From positions 1,488,001-1,552,000 of the forward strand of contig NZ_CP066149.1 in the NCBI RefSeq assembly GCF_023206395.1: 64,000 nt of DNA. Direction: 5' to 3'. Each line of letters starts with the position of its first letter. The first letter of the stretch is position 1. Below the pieces are notes generated by a model. That model was not told the DNA's origin and searched no databases. It saw only the letters and a list, made by a program, of their open reading frames with translations. This document shows positions 9,235-18,549 of this stretch, one piece after another. The position numbers were made by a program, and so were the translations under genes. Source of the stretch: Vibrio sp. ED004. Its GTDB lineage: Bacteria; Pseudomonadota; Gammaproteobacteria; Enterobacterales; Vibrionaceae.

Positions 9235-11184
9235 ATGAGTGAAGCCCACGTTTATCCGGTAAAAGAAAATATTAAATCAACCACACACGCGGATAATGAC
9301 ACTTACCTAGCCATGTACCAGCAATCTGTTTCTGACCCTGAAGGCTTTTGGGGTGAACACGGAAAAATCGTTGATTGGATTAAGCCTTTCACACAGGTAA
9401 AAAACACCTCTTTCGACCCTGGCCACATCGACATCCGCTGGTTTGAAGATGGCACGCTTAACGTATCGGCTAACTGTATCGACCGTCACCTTGCTGAACG
9501 CGGTGATGAAGTCGCAATCATCTGGGAAGGCGATGACCCTGCCGATGATAAGACCCTAACTTTTAATGAACTACACAAAGAAGTGTGCCTGTTTTCAAAT
9601 GCTCTGAAAGAGCAAGGCGTACGCAAAGGTGATGTGGTTTGTTTATACATGCCAATGGTGCCAGAAGCGGCAGTAGCAATGCTGGCGTGTACCCGTATTG
9701 GTGCGGTTCATACAGTGGTATTCGGTGGTTTCTCACCAGAAGCTCTGTCTGGTCGTATTATCGATTCAAACTCTAAAGTCGTGATCACTGCCGATGAAGG
9801 CGTGCGTGGCGGCCGTGCTGTTCCACTTAAGAAAAACGTTGATGAAGCTTTAACTAACCCTGAAGTGAAGAACATCGAAAAGGTTGTGGTATTCAAGCGT
9901 ACTGGCGGTGATGTTGCTTGGCATGAACACCGTGATGTGTGGTGGCACGATGCTATTGCTAATGTATCTGCAGATTGCCCACCAGAAGAGATGAACGCAG
10001 AAGATCCACTCTTCATCCTTTATACGTCAGGCTCAACGGGTAAACCTAAAGGTGTTATGCACACCACTGGTGGTTACCTTGTTTATGCAGCGATGACATT
10101 CAAATATGTATTCGACTACCAAGAAGGCGAAACCTTCTGGTGTACAGCCGATGTGGGTTGGATTACGGGTCACACATACCTTGTATACGGGCCACTCGCT
10201 AATGGTGCAAAAACCATTCTGTTTGAAGGCGTGCCGAACTACCCGAACACAAGCCGCATGAGTGAAGTAGTCGATAAGCACCAAGTGAATATTCTTTATA
10301 CTGCACCAACGGCTATTCGTGCACTAATGGCGAAAGGCAACGAAGCCGTTGAAGGCACATCTCGTGACAGCTTAAGAATCATGGGCTCAGTGGGCGAACC
10401 TATTAACCCAGAAGCGTGGGAGTGGTACTACACAACAATTGGTAATGAGCAGTCTCCAATTGTTGATACTTGGTGGCAAACAGAAACGGGCGGCATCTTA
10501 ATCGCACCACTACCGGGAGCAACCGACCTAAAACCTGGCTCAGCGACGCGTCCATTCTTCGGTGTACAACCTGCACTGGTTGATAACATGGGTAACATCA
10601 TTGAGGGCGCAACTGACGGCAACCTTGTGATTCTTGACTCTTGGCCGGGCCAAATGCGTACCGTTCATGGCGACCATGACCGCTTCGAACAGACTTACTT
10701 CTCTACCTTTAAAGGCATGTACTTCACCAGTGATGGTGCTCGTCGTGATGAAGATGGCTACTACTGGATTACTGGTCGTGTTGATGACGTACTTAACGTG
10801 TCTGGCCACCGTATGGGTACCGCAGAGATTGAATCGGCTCTAGTAGCGTTTGATAAGATTGCAGAGGCAGCGATTGTGGGTATCCCTCACGATATTAAAG
10901 GCCAAGCCATTTACGCTTACATCACGCTGAATGATGGCGAGTTCCCAACCGCTGAACTTCATAAAGAAGTGAAAGACTGGGTACGTAAAGAGATTGGCCC
11001 AATCGCAACGCCAGATGTACTGCACTGGACCGACTCATTACCGAAAACTCGTTCAGGTAAAATCATGCGTCGTATCCTGCGTAAGATTGCTACCGGTGAT
11101 ACAGGTAACCTAGGTGATACATCTACTTTGGCAGACCCAAGTGTGGTTGATAAGCTGATTGCCGAGAAAGCAGAACTGGCATAA
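9235..11184 (+). CDS. acs: Acetyl-CoA synthetase (AMP-forming)
   Basis: Activates acetate with ATP and CoA to acetyl-CoA, AMP and PPi in the cytosol. The 649 residues match the family. The P-loop [11 protein letters not shown] lies near residues 263-273, [10 protein letters not shown] near 414-423 and the C-terminal [10 protein letters not shown] at 604-613, whose Lys609 is the residue acetylated to inactivate Acs in Salmonella. AAGGAGAG precedes the ATG. The 218-bp upstream region is long enough for regulator binding; in Vibrio this promoter is expected to answer to CrbR, but I could not pick out a confident operator or CRP site. A hairpin terminator follows, and an IS is inserted in its T-tract. 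Confidence 0.97.
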   Translation: MSEAHVYPVKENIKSTTHADNDTYLAMYQQSVSDPEGFWGEHGKIVDWIKPFTQVKNTSFDPGHIDIRWFEDGTLNVSANCIDRHLAERGDEVAIIWEGDDPADDKTLTFNELHKEVCLFSNALKEQGVRKGDVVCLYMPMVPEAAVAMLACTRIGAVHTVVFGGFSPEALSGRIIDSNSKVVITADEGVRGGRAVPLKKNVDEALTNPEVKNIEKVVVFKRTGGDVAWHEHRDVWWHDAIANVSADCPPEEMNAEDPLFILYTSGSTGKPKGVMHTTGGYLVYAAMTFKYVFDYQEGETFWCTADVGWITGHTYLVYGPLANGAKTILFEGVPNYPNTSRMSEVVDKHQVNILYTAPTAIRALMAKGNEAVEGTSRDSLRIMGSVGEPINPEAWEWYYTTIGNEQSPIVDTWWQTETGGILIAPLPGATDLKPGSATRPFFGVQPALVDNMGNIIEGATDGNLVILDSWPGQMRTVHGDHDRFEQTYFSTFKGMYFTSDGARRDEDGYYWITGRVDDVLNVSGHRMGTAEIESALVAFDKIAEAAIVGIPHDIKGQAIYAYITLNDGEFPTAELHKEVKDWVRKEIGPIATPDVLHWTDSLPKTRSGKIMRRILRKIATGDTGNLGDTSTLADPSVVDKLIAEKAELA

Positions 11185-11229
11185 GCAACCAGTCACATCC
11201 TGAATTACTGTTTAAAACAGACCTTACCT

Positions 11230-11258
11230 AAACCGTCACCTATGTGGCGGTTTTTTTA
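11230..11258 (+). terminator. Intrinsic terminator of acs, IS-invaded
   Basis: AAACCGTCAC and GTGGCGGTTT form a hairpin followed by TTTTTTTA. The last eight bases (11251-11258) are one copy of the target duplication made by the adjacent insertion sequence, so stem plus T-run remain intact on the acs side. Confidence 0.85.
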
Positions 11259-12553
11259 GGTTCATCGCGGCTTTCCGGGGAAAGCCGCTTTTATCTTCAA
11301 GAAGAAGTAGTCTGTATCTCGATATCCATACCCCATTCGCTTGATTAACTTTATTTTGTTGTTTATCCCTTCCAATGTGCAGGTGTTGAGCGGATAAGTT
11401 GCCGATGCAATAATACCGTGAAGATAAGGCCTCAGTTTTCGTGCAAACTCTTTCAATGGCTTAATTCCACTCTCTTGCACTTGTGCCCACCATACCTCCC
11501 AGAGCCCCTTAGCATGTGCTTCTGATTTACAGTACCAAAGCTCTTTGAGTTGTGAGCCGAGTATATAAGTGGCCATCAAGTCCTTATTGATATTCAATAT
11601 TTCAGTAAGATAGCTATCTTGTCGTGCATTTAAATTACCTCTGTTTTTCAGCAGTACCCAGCGTGAGCGCTTCACCCATTGCCTCGCTTTTTTATCCTGC
11701 TTGAGTTTGTTAGCTTGGTCGACTCTGACTCTATCCATCACCTCACGACCGAACTTAGCAACAACATGGAATAAGTCGTAAACGATTTTTGCATTCGGGC
11801 TGTGCGCTTGAACTTCAAGGTCAAAAGCCGTATTCATGTCCATTGCGACCGCTTCGATATTGTTACCATGCTTGCCTAACTGCTCGAAAACGGTCGTATG
11901 TCCTTGCGGCTACGACCTAACCCTATCCAAATGACTTGGTGAGTCTTAGCATCAGCGATGACTGTGGCATATCAGTGCCCTTTAAAGATGGCGAACCTCG
12001 TCCATGACGAGCTGCCTTAGCCCTTCCCATTTCACTGACGGTACCACTTGGCGAAGTCGACGTTTATCTATCTCTTTAATGGTGTGCCAATGAACGCTCG
12101 TTAACTGGGAGATATGCTTAATGGGAAGAAGAGGCAGTAGTTGTTCTATATAGCTTTTTAGACGCGTCGTTATACGAGCATAAGGCTCTAACCAAGATAG
12201 AAACTCTGTTTTTATGCCGCAGTCACGACACTTGATCCTTCGAGTTTGAACGGAAAGCTCAACAGGAACATTGAACAACATGGCCTCTTTCACATGACGC
12301 CATTGATACTCATGGATAGCCTCAGCTTCAAGACCGCAAAGGCATTTAGCCTCAGAATTAGGTTTAAGAGTTAGTGTAACAAGTGATGCTGTCTGGTGAG
12401 ACTTTACTATTTTAAAGCCTTCCCAGAATGAAGATAGGAAAGTATGATTCGGCATGAAAACGGTAGTTTGTGTATGATTTTTGTTTGGCGACTAAACCAT
12501 ATCACTTACTACCGTTTTTTTTGTTTTTAGTTCCCGCTAATCCGCGATGAACC
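11259..12553 (-). mobile_element. ISL3-family insertion sequence, copy 1 (1295 bp)
   Basis: Both ends begin GGTTCATCGCGG as inverted repeats (left 11259-11270, right 12542-12553 on the other strand). The element is flanked by identical 8-bp direct repeats TTTTTTTA at 11251-11258 and 12554-12561, as expected for ISL3-family transposition. It carries one degenerate transposase gene on the minus strand. Copy 2 at 26675-27967 is almost identical. A few substitutions and four 1-bp indels in homopolymers or doublets account for the 2-bp length difference. Confidence 0.93.
11262..12455 (-). pseudogene. ISL3-family transposase, disrupted (copy 1)
   Basis: Reconstructed length is about 397 residues. 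The N-terminal part (12455 to about 11982) has the ISL3 zinc-finger pattern CLCG...CRDCG and a helix-turn-helix region; the C-terminal part (11843-11262) has the DDE domain. DDE residues can be placed at VMDE, AMDMNTAF and EGINNKIK. The frame is broken three times: an extra C near 11996-11997 (reads VMDEVRHL then stop instead of VMDEFAIFKGH), an in-frame TGA at 11972-11974, and a missing A in the A-run at 11887-11890. No functional enzyme can be made from this copy. Confidence 0.9.
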
Positions 12554-12668
12554 TTTTTTTATGGCTGATCTTGATCTCAAATATCCCGCCCCAAATTAAG
12601 ACTAAGGCGCTTTTTTGTTAAGTTGGTAACAACTCCACGCTGTATCAATAGGAGATTAGACCAGTAAA

Positions 12669-12699
12669 TTGCTGCGATTTGCGCTGAATTAGCTATAAT
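12669..12699 (+). promoter_or_regulatory. Putative aroQ-accBC promoter
   Basis: A perfect TATAAT at 12694-12699 with TTGCTG 19 bases upstream lies about 110 bases before the aroQ ATG. It is the best sigma-70-like match in the region between the IS and aroQ. The spacer is longer than ideal, so the -35 assignment is uncertain. Confidence 0.5.
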
Positions 12700-12809
12700 C
12701 TGGTTCTAATTTTTAAATTTGGGTTTTTCTCACTAGAAATTAACCGCAAATTTTCAATAAAATGGCAACATTCACGTTCGTAAACACGATAAAGGAAGAT
12801 AGCCCCACG

Positions 12810-13259
12810 ATGTCTACAAAGTTTCGCATTCTAGTTTTAAATGGCCCAAACCTTAACCTGTTAGGCCTAAGAGAGCCGGCACACTACGGTTCTCAAACAC
12901 TTGACCAGATTATTAGCTCATTGACCGAGCAAGCGAAAGCACACGATGTTGAGCTATCTCACTTACAGTCAAATCGCGAATATGAACTGATTGAAGCGAT
13001 CCATAGTGCTTATCAAAATGTTGATTTTATCATTATCAACCCAGCAGCCTTTACACATACCAGTGTGGCACTGCGTGATGCACTACTTGGCGTTGCAATC
13101 CCATTTATTGAGGTCCATCTATCGAATGTTCACGCACGTGAACCATTCCGCCACCACTCTTACCTATCTGATAAAGCAGAAGGTGTGATTTGTGGCTTAG
13201 GTGCCCAAGGTTATCAATTTGCTTTGACCGCTGCGCTCAGCAAGCTCAACTCAAAGTAA
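12810..13259 (+). CDS. aroQ: Type II 3-dehydroquinate dehydratase
   Basis: Dehydrates 3-dehydroquinate to 3-dehydroshikimate, step three of the shikimate pathway, as a cytosolic dodecamer. Visible motifs are [18 protein letters not shown] at the N-terminus (with the catalytic Tyr), [17 protein letters not shown] in the middle, [17 protein letters not shown] and [12 protein letters not shown]. The open frame extends 16 codons further up, but the ATG at 12810 ([14 protein letters not shown]) gives the standard length of 149 residues and follows AAAGGAAG. It heads an aroQ-accB-accC cluster typical of gammaproteobacteria. Confidence 0.95.
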   Translation: MSTKFRILVLNGPNLNLLGLREPAHYGSQTLDQIISSLTEQAKAHDVELSHLQSNREYELIEAIHSAYQNVDFIIINPAAFTHTSVALRDALLGVAIPFIEVHLSNVHAREPFRHHSYLSDKAEGVICGLGAQGYQFALTAALSKLNSK

Positions 13260-13333
13260 ACATAAACAACGAACTATTACTAACCTACTCAGTCATAGAG
13301 TAAGTTCAATTAACAGATAAAGAGAAAGAAACA

Positions 13334-13810
13334 ATGGATATTCGCAAAATCAAAAAGCTAATCGAATTGGTTGAAGAGTCTGGTATTTCTGAGCTAGAAA
13401 TCTCTGAAGGTGAAGAGTCAGTACGAATCAGTCGTAACAGCACTGCACCTGTAGCACCTGTTCAATATGCAGCAGCTCCAGCACCTGTAGCAGCGGCAGC
13501 AGCGGCAGCAGCGGCAGCAGCTCCTGCGGCAGCGGTTCCTGTAGCAGCAGAAGCTGCGGCTCCAGCAGTTCCAGCGGGCCACCAAGTTCTTTCTCCAATG
13601 GTTGGTACTTTCTACGGCGCTCCAAGCCCAGACGCAAAACCATTCGTTAAAGTTGGTCAATCAGTAACAGCTGGCGAAACTCTATGTATCGTTGAAGCAA
13701 TGAAAATGATGAACCAAATCGAAGCTGATAAGTCTGGTGTTGTTACCGCTATCCTAGTTGAAGACGGTCAACCAGTAGAATTCGACCAAGCTCTAGTAAT
13801 TATCGAATAA
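13334..13810 (+). CDS. accB: Biotin carboxyl carrier protein of acetyl-CoA carboxylase
   Basis: Carries the carboxylated biotin of acetyl-CoA carboxylase, the first committed step of fatty-acid synthesis. The N-terminal helix (1-35) is followed by a long Ala/Pro linker (about 36-80) and a C-terminal biotinyl domain with EAMKMMNQ, where Lys124 is the biotinylation site. BirA, encoded at 46211-47176, is the enzyme expected to attach the biotin. The linker contains an in-frame 9-bp tandem repeat. GAGAAAGAAAC precedes the ATG. accC begins 15 bases after the stop. Confidence 0.97.
   Translation: MDIRKIKKLIELVEESGISELEISEGEESVRISRNSTAPVAPVQYAAAPAPVAAAAAAAAAAAPAAAVPVAAEAAAPAVPAGHQVLSPMVGTFYGAPSPDAKPFVKVGQSVTAGETLCIVEAMKMMNQIEADKSGVVTAILVEDGQPVEFDQALVIIE
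13489..13526 (+). repeat. 9-bp tandem repeat in the accB linker
   Basis: About three to four head-to-tail copies of a GCAGCGGCA unit encode a run of alanines in the flexible linker. Copy-number change would alter linker length by three residues without shifting the frame. Confidence 0.7.
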
Positions 13811-13825
13811 TAGAGAGCACTCATT

Positions 13826-15169
13826 ATGTTAGATAAATTAGTAATCGCGAACCGTGGTGAGATTGCACTACGTATTCTGCGTGCATGTAAAGAGCTTGGC
13901 ATTAAAACGGTAGCTGTTCACTCAACAGCTGACCGCGATCTTAAGCACGTACTGCTTGCAGACGAAACCATTTGTATCGGTCCAGCTCGTGGTATCGATA
14001 GCTACCTAAACATCCCTCGTATCATCAGCGCTGCTGAAGTTACAGGTGCAGTAGCCGTTCACCCTGGCTACGGCTTCCTATCTGAAAATGCAGACTTTGC
14101 AGAACAGGTAGAGCGCAGTGGCTTTATCTTTGTTGGCCCTAAAGCTGAAACTATTCGCATGATGGGTGACAAAGTGTCAGCTATCACGTCGATGAAGAAA
14201 GCTGGCGTACCTTGTGTACCAGGTTCTGACGGTCCTCTTGATGACGACGACGCGAAAAACAAAGCGCACGCTAAGCGCATTGGTTTCCCAGTAATCATCA
14301 AAGCATCTGGCGGCGGCGGCGGTCGTGGTATGCGTGTTGTTCGTTCTGAAGCAGAACTAACAGAAGCTATCGCGATGACTCGTGCTGAAGCAAAAGCATG
14401 TTTCAACAACGACATGGTTTACATGGAGAAATTCCTAGAAAACCCACGTCACATTGAAGTACAAGTGCTTGCAGATGGCCAAGGTAATGCTATCCACCTA
14501 GGTGAGCGTGACTGTTCAATGCAGCGTCGTCACCAGAAAGTTGTGGAAGAAGCACCAGCTCCAGGTATCACTGAAGAGATGCGTAAGTACATCGGCGAAC
14601 GCTGTACTCGTGCTTGTCTTGAGATTGGTTACCGCGGTGCAGGTACATTTGAATTCCTATACGAGAACGGTGAGTTCTACTTCATCGAAATGAACACTCG
14701 TATCCAGGTTGAGCACACGATTACTGAAATGGTAACGGGTATCGACCTAGTGAAAGAGCAACTGCGTATTGCTGCTGGTCAGCCTCTATCATTCACTCAA
14801 GATGATATTAAGCTGCGTGGCCACTCAATCGAATGTCGTATCAATGCGGAAGATCCAGTTCGTTTCCTACCTTCTCCAGGTAAGATTGAACGTTTCCACG
14901 CACCAGGCGGCATGGGCGTACGTTGGGAATCTCATATCTACACAGGTTACACAGTGCCACCACACTACGATTCAATGATTGGTAAGCTGATCACTTACGG
15001 TGAGAACCGTGATGTTGCTATCGCTCGTATGAAGAACGCACTGGGTGAAATGATCGTTGAAGGTATTAACGTTAATACTGAACTTCAACTGTCTATTATG
15101 AACGACGAAAACTTCCAACACGGTGGTGCGAACATCCATTACCTTGAGAAGAAGCTTGGTCTGCAATAA
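13826..15169 (+). CDS. accC: Biotin carboxylase subunit of acetyl-CoA carboxylase
   Basis: Carboxylates biotin on AccB with ATP and bicarbonate. The 447 residues match the family. They show the N-terminal [20 protein letters not shown], the ATP-grasp glycine loop [12 protein letters not shown] (about 159-170), [13 protein letters not shown], and the catalytic segment [16 protein letters not shown] (about 286-301). It directly follows accB with a 15-base gap and is surely co-transcribed. A strong hairpin terminator follows. Confidence 0.98.
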   Translation: MLDKLVIANRGEIALRILRACKELGIKTVAVHSTADRDLKHVLLADETICIGPARGIDSYLNIPRIISAAEVTGAVAVHPGYGFLSENADFAEQVERSGFIFVGPKAETIRMMGDKVSAITSMKKAGVPCVPGSDGPLDDDDAKNKAHAKRIGFPVIIKASGGGGGRGMRVVRSEAELTEAIAMTRAEAKACFNNDMVYMEKFLENPRHIEVQVLADGQGNAIHLGERDCSMQRRHQKVVEEAPAPGITEEMRKYIGERCTRACLEIGYRGAGTFEFLYENGEFYFIEMNTRIQVEHTITEMVTGIDLVKEQLRIAAGQPLSFTQDDIKLRGHSIECRINAEDPVRFLPSPGKIERFHAPGGMGVRWESHIYTGYTVPPHYDSMIGKLITYGENRDVAIARMKNALGEMIVEGINVNTELQLSIMNDENFQHGGANIHYLEKKLGLQ

Positions 15170-15205
15170 AACTAGCCCTAAGTAATCGGTTCTTTTAAGA
15201 ACATT

Positions 15206-15238
15206 TAAAATGCTCACTTCGGTGAGCATTTTTGTTTT
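15206..15238 (+). terminator. Intrinsic terminator after accC
   Basis: AAATGCTCAC TTCG GTGAGCATTT, a tetraloop-capped 10-bp stem followed by TTGTTTTT. Confidence 0.85.
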
Positions 15239-15355
15239 TAGAGCCCCAAAAAACTCAATCTTTAATCCCCATTTTATTCCGTGGGGTTTTGGTGAATTTG
15301 CTCATATTTTCTGCTAGACTCGCCATCCAATTTTTCTCATATAGAAGATGCAGCC

Positions 15356-16243
15356 ATGCCTTGGATTCAAATCAAGCTTAATGCTACCAATGAAAATGCC
15401 GAACAAATCGGCGACATGTTAATGGAAGAGACTGGTGCTCTTTCTGTAACTTTCCTGGATGCACAAGATACCCCTGTATTTGAGCCTCTGCCGGGTGAAA
15501 CTCGCCTTTGGGGTGATACTGACATTCTCGCGCTTTACGACGCTGAGACTGATACTGGTGTCGTTCTAGCGCAGATTAAAGCAAGCAACATGTTCCCTGC
15601 AGACTTTGCTCATAAAGTAGAGCAAATTGAAGACAAGGATTGGGAACGTGAATGGATGGACAACTTCCACCCAATGAAGTTTGGTGAGCGTTTATGGATC
15701 TGCCCTAGCTGGCGCGATATCCCTGAACCTGACGCTGTAAACGTAATGCTGGACCCAGGTCTTGCATTCGGTACAGGTACTCACCCAACAACGGCATTGT
15801 GTCTTGAGTGGCTTGAAGGCCTAGACCTGACAGGCAAAACCGTGATCGACTTCGGTTGTGGCTCAGGCATCCTAGCGATCGCAGCGATCAAACTTGGCGC
15901 AGCAAAAGTTATCGGGATCGACATTGATCCTCAAGCTCTGCTTGCATCAAAAGACAACGCACAACGCAATGGCGTTGCTGAGCAACTAGAGGTGTTCTTG
16001 CCACAAGATCAACCTGAAGGTTTGCTGGCTGACGTTGTTGTTGCCAACATTCTTGCGGGTCCATTACGCGACCTGTCAGGCATCATTAAAGGCCTAGTTA
16101 AGCCAAATGGTGTGCTGGCGATGTCGGGTGTTTTAGATACACAAGCGGAAGATGTTGCGACTTATTATCGTGATGAGCTTCACATTGATCCGATCATCGA
16201 GCAACAAGAGTGGTGTCGTATCTCTGGTCGCAAGCAAGGCTAG
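15356..16243 (+). CDS. prmA: Ribosomal protein L11 methyltransferase
   Basis: SAM-dependent trimethylation of ribosomal protein L11, whose gene rplK is also in this window. The 295 residues match PrmA. The N-terminal substrate-recognition domain ([18 protein letters not shown]) is followed by [14 protein letters not shown] (about 125-138) and the SAM motif [15 protein letters not shown] (about 163-177), then VANIL and a C-terminal WCRISGRK. A weak TATAGAAG site precedes the ATG. A single gene ahead of dusB-fis, as in many gammaproteobacteria. Confidence 0.96.
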   Translation: MPWIQIKLNATNENAEQIGDMLMEETGALSVTFLDAQDTPVFEPLPGETRLWGDTDILALYDAETDTGVVLAQIKASNMFPADFAHKVEQIEDKDWEREWMDNFHPMKFGERLWICPSWRDIPEPDAVNVMLDPGLAFGTGTHPTTALCLEWLEGLDLTGKTVIDFGCGSGILAIAAIKLGAAKVIGIDIDPQALLASKDNAQRNGVAEQLEVFLPQDQPEGLLADVVVANILAGPLRDLSGIIKGLVKPNGVLAMSGVLDTQAEDVATYYRDELHIDPIIEQQEWCRISGRKQG

Positions 16244-16303
16244 ACAAGACTTTGGGCGCTAATTGATTGAATTTTATGCAAATTACAAAAACAATTTGTA
16301 AAT

Positions 16304-16318
16304 GCTCAAATATTAGTC
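16304..16318 (+). promoter_or_regulatory. Fis-like binding site upstream of dusB-fis
   Basis: GCTCAAATATTAGTC matches the degenerate 15-bp Fis consensus (G-N-T-Y-A-A-A-W-T-T-T-R-A-N-C) at most positions and abuts the promoter -35. Autorepression by Fis at this operon is established in E. coli; binding here is inference. Confidence 0.4.
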
Positions 16319-16347
16319 TTTTCACGCAGCGAAAAAATGCGTAAAAT
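16319..16347 (+). promoter_or_regulatory. dusB-fis promoter with GC-rich discriminator
   Basis: TTTTCA (16319-16324), a 17-bp spacer and TAAAAT (16342-16347) are followed at once by GCGCGCCC. A GC-rich discriminator is the hallmark of stringently controlled, growth-rate-regulated promoters and fits the known control of fis. Confidence 0.65.
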
Positions 16348-16382
16348 GCGCGCCCTTGCTGGTACAGAACTGTGATGACGTT

Positions 16383-17351
16383 TTGAAAATCGGAAATTAT
16401 CAACTTAAGAACAATCTAATCGTCGCTCCAATGGCTGGCGTAACGGATAGACCATTCCGTGAGTTGTGTCTTCGCTATGGTGCGGGGATGGCAGTCAGTG
16501 AAATGATGTCCTCCAATCCTAAGGTTTGGAAAACGTCGAAGTCTCAGCAGCGTATGGTACATGAAGGCGAATCGGGCATTCGTTCAGTACAAATCGCTGG
16601 TGCAGATCCACAGCTTATGGCCGAGGCTGCTCAATTCAATGTCGATAACGGTGCGCAAATCATCGATATCAATATGGGTTGTCCAGCCAAAAAAGTGAAT
16701 AAGAAGCTTGCGGGCTCTGCCCTACTTCAGCATCCAGAACTCATAGAAGAGATCTTGAAGGCTGTCGTAAACGCCGTCGACGTTCCAGTAACGTTAAAGA
16801 CTCGTACAGGCTGGGATACAGATAACAGAAACTGTGTCCAAATCGCTAAAATAGCTGAAGACTGCGGCATACAGGCACTTGCCCTTCACGGGAGAACTCG
16901 CGCTTGTATGTACAAAGGTGAGGCAGAATACAAACACATTAAAGCGGCGAAACAAGCTGTATCTATTCCGGTTATTGCTAACGGTGATATCGATAGCCCG
17001 GAAAAAGCTAAGTTTGTGCTGGAGTACACCGGCGCTGACGCTTTGATGATTGGTCGTCCTGCCCAAGGTCGTCCATGGATTTTTAACGAAATCCTACACT
17101 ATTTGGAAAACGGCACCACGATGGACCCACTCCCAATCTTGGAAGTGAAGGACATCATGCTTGGTCATGTTAACGCTCTGCATGAATTCTATGGAGAGTT
17201 TTTAGGCCCTCGCATCGCTCGTAAGCATGTGGGTTGGTATCTAAAAGAGCATGAACAAGCGAGTGAGTTTCGCCGTACCTTCAACGCACTCGAAGCAGGT
17301 GATCTGCAGCTTGAGGCGCTAGAAGGTTATTTTGATAACGTTGCACCATAA
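16383..17351 (+). CDS. dusB: tRNA-dihydrouridine synthase B
   Basis: FMN/NADPH-dependent reduction of tRNA D-loop uridine to dihydrouridine. Visible features are [16 protein letters not shown] near the N-terminus, [10 protein letters not shown] (about 94-103) with the catalytic Cys, [15 protein letters not shown] and a [14 protein letters not shown] phosphate-binding loop. The frame runs nine codons further up, but the usual DusB start [10 protein letters not shown] follows the TTG at 16383, so a TTG start giving about 322 residues is preferred. The downstream fis begins 23 bases after the stop, the dusB-fis operon arrangement conserved in gammaproteobacteria. Confidence 0.93.
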   Translation: MKIGNYQLKNNLIVAPMAGVTDRPFRELCLRYGAGMAVSEMMSSNPKVWKTSKSQQRMVHEGESGIRSVQIAGADPQLMAEAAQFNVDNGAQIIDINMGCPAKKVNKKLAGSALLQHPELIEEILKAVVNAVDVPVTLKTRTGWDTDNRNCVQIAKIAEDCGIQALALHGRTRACMYKGEAEYKHIKAAKQAVSIPVIANGDIDSPEKAKFVLEYTGADALMIGRPAQGRPWIFNEILHYLENGTTMDPLPILEVKDIMLGHVNALHEFYGEFLGPRIARKHVGWYLKEHEQASEFRRTFNALEAGDLQLEALEGYFDNVAP

Positions 17352-17374
17352 TTACGAGAAGAGCTAGACCGAAT

Positions 17375-17671
17375 ATGTTCGAACAAAATCTGACTTCAGA
17401 AGCATTGACAGTGACTACAGTAACATCACAAGACCAAATCACGCAGAAACCACTACGTGATTCAGTGAAAGCATCATTGAAAAACTACCTTGCTCAATTA
17501 AACGGTCAAGAAGTCAGCGAGTTATACGAACTAGTATTAGCTGAAGTTGAACAGCCACTACTAGACACCATCATGCAGTACACTCGCGGTAACCAAACTC
17601 GCGCAGCAACTATGATGGGTATCAACCGCGGTACTCTTCGCAAGAAACTTAAAAAATACGGCATGAACTAA
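17375..17671 (+). CDS. fis: DNA-binding protein Fis
   Basis: Nucleoid-associated factor for inversion stimulation; bends DNA and activates rRNA/tRNA promoters during rapid growth. It has 98 residues, the standard length. The C-terminal helix-turn-helix is [20 protein letters not shown] (about 73-92). It is the second gene of the dusB operon and is followed by an intrinsic terminator. Confidence 0.98.
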   Translation: MFEQNLTSEALTVTTVTSQDQITQKPLRDSVKASLKNYLAQLNGQEVSELYELVLAEVEQPLLDTIMQYTRGNQTRAATMMGINRGTLRKKLKKYGMN

Positions 17672-17697
17672 TCGTTCTTTCGTAATTAATTGAATTG

Positions 17698-17732
17698 AAA
17701 GCCAAGCTCATTGATTTAGTTTGGCTTTTTTT
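17698..17732 (+). terminator. Intrinsic terminator of dusB-fis
   Basis: AAAGCCAA and TTGGCTTT form the base of a hairpin (loop region about 14 nt with extra pairing), followed by a run of eight Ts. Confidence 0.8.
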
Positions 17733-17792
17733 TGGCTTGTCGGTTAAGCATTGAAGAGAATCTAATAGCGGAACGGGTTATTAAAGGCGCTG

Positions 17793-18224
17793 TTAGCTAC
17801 AGCAACGCCCCTTATCAAGGTTTGCTGAGTCCAAGGCAGCCAGAATAGAACAATGGCTCGCATCGTCGTCTATGTGGCCACAACACGCATCATTAATCTT
17901 CTTGAGTGCTGTGCGAATCTTGGTGAGCTCGGTAATCTTCTCATCAATCATCTCCAGCTTGGCAGTGGTAATCGACTTCACTTCAGCGCAACTGTGCTGC
18001 GTCGCTTCCAAGCGAATCTCAAGCAATTCTTTAATCTCATCCAAACTCAGCCCCAACTCTTTGGATTTGAGAATAAAGGTCACCTGTTTCTGGTTATTTT
18101 CATCATAGAGACGATAACCCGACTCACTGCGACTGGCTGGCGCAATCAGATTATTCTTCTCATAAAATCGCAAGGTATCGGCCGTCACACCGCATCGTTT
18201 CGCTAATTCACCAATCTGGAACAT
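17793..18224 (-). CDS. zntR: MerR-family metal-responsive regulator, ZntR-like
   Basis: N-terminal MerR helix-turn-helix (IGELAKRCGVTADTLRFYEK), a dimerisation coiled coil, and a metal-binding C-terminus. Cys79 (THSC-like segment), Cys114-Cys115, His117, His124 and Cys125 reproduce the ZntR zinc-site pattern (CC-x-H-x6-HC). The frame continues eight codons upstream, but the ATG at 18224 follows AGGA at good spacing and gives the usual N-terminus MFQIGELAK (143 residues). No exporter such as zntA is adjacent, so the target lies elsewhere. CadR or PbrR specificity cannot be excluded. Confidence 0.85.
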   Translation of the reverse strand: MFQIGELAKRCGVTADTLRFYEKNNLIAPASRSESGYRLYDENNQKQVTFILKSKELGLSLDEIKELLEIRLEATQHSCAEVKSITTAKLEMIDEKITELTKIRTALKKINDACCGHIDDDASHCSILAALDSANLDKGRCCS

Positions 18225-18312
18225 GTTTTTTCCTACTCTTTCGTCCATTCCACAATTAACCTTATCGTTACTTTTCAGGCTGAAATGGCACTTTTCATAA
18301 TTAATTTTGAGA

Positions 18313-18328
18313 TGCCAAACGATTGCGC
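18313..18328 (+). promoter_or_regulatory. PurR-box-like palindrome upstream of purH
   Basis: TGCCAAACGATTGCGC matches the PurR operator (ACGCAAACGTTTGCGT type) at about 11 of 16 positions, including the central AAACG. It is about 220 bases upstream of purH, just before promoter-like TAGAAT at 18352-18357. This 325-bp gap between zntR and purH otherwise shows no gene. purH is a known PurR target in E. coli; the site here is inferred. Confidence 0.4.
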
Positions 18329-18549
18329 GAGCTTTTGTGTAATAAATTAGTTAGAATCTGCGCCATCAAATTTGGAGTTGGTTATCTTATAGCTAGATCA
18401 TAAGACAAACCCAAAAGGTCTTTACCAAAACTGGCCAATATTTTATCTCTTACTGGTATCTAAGATAATCCACGCTAAGAAGATAGAAACAAGTTCTTTT
18501 TTGGCAAATATCTTTATTTTAACCCCATGAATTTGAGGAAGATGGAAGC

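Noticed and set aside
11259..12553. Programmed frameshifting to make the transposase
   Set aside because: The frame breaks are at different places in the two copies and one is in a non-slippery doublet, so they look like decay, not recoding.
13418..13660. Minus-strand Cys/Arg-rich frame opposite accB
   Set aside because: It is the antisense of the GCA/GCG alanine linker; composition comes from the repeat.
17782..17810. Terminator of zntR
   Set aside because: Hairpin overlaps the stop codon, has mismatches and only a short T-run (TTTAAT); too weak to claim.
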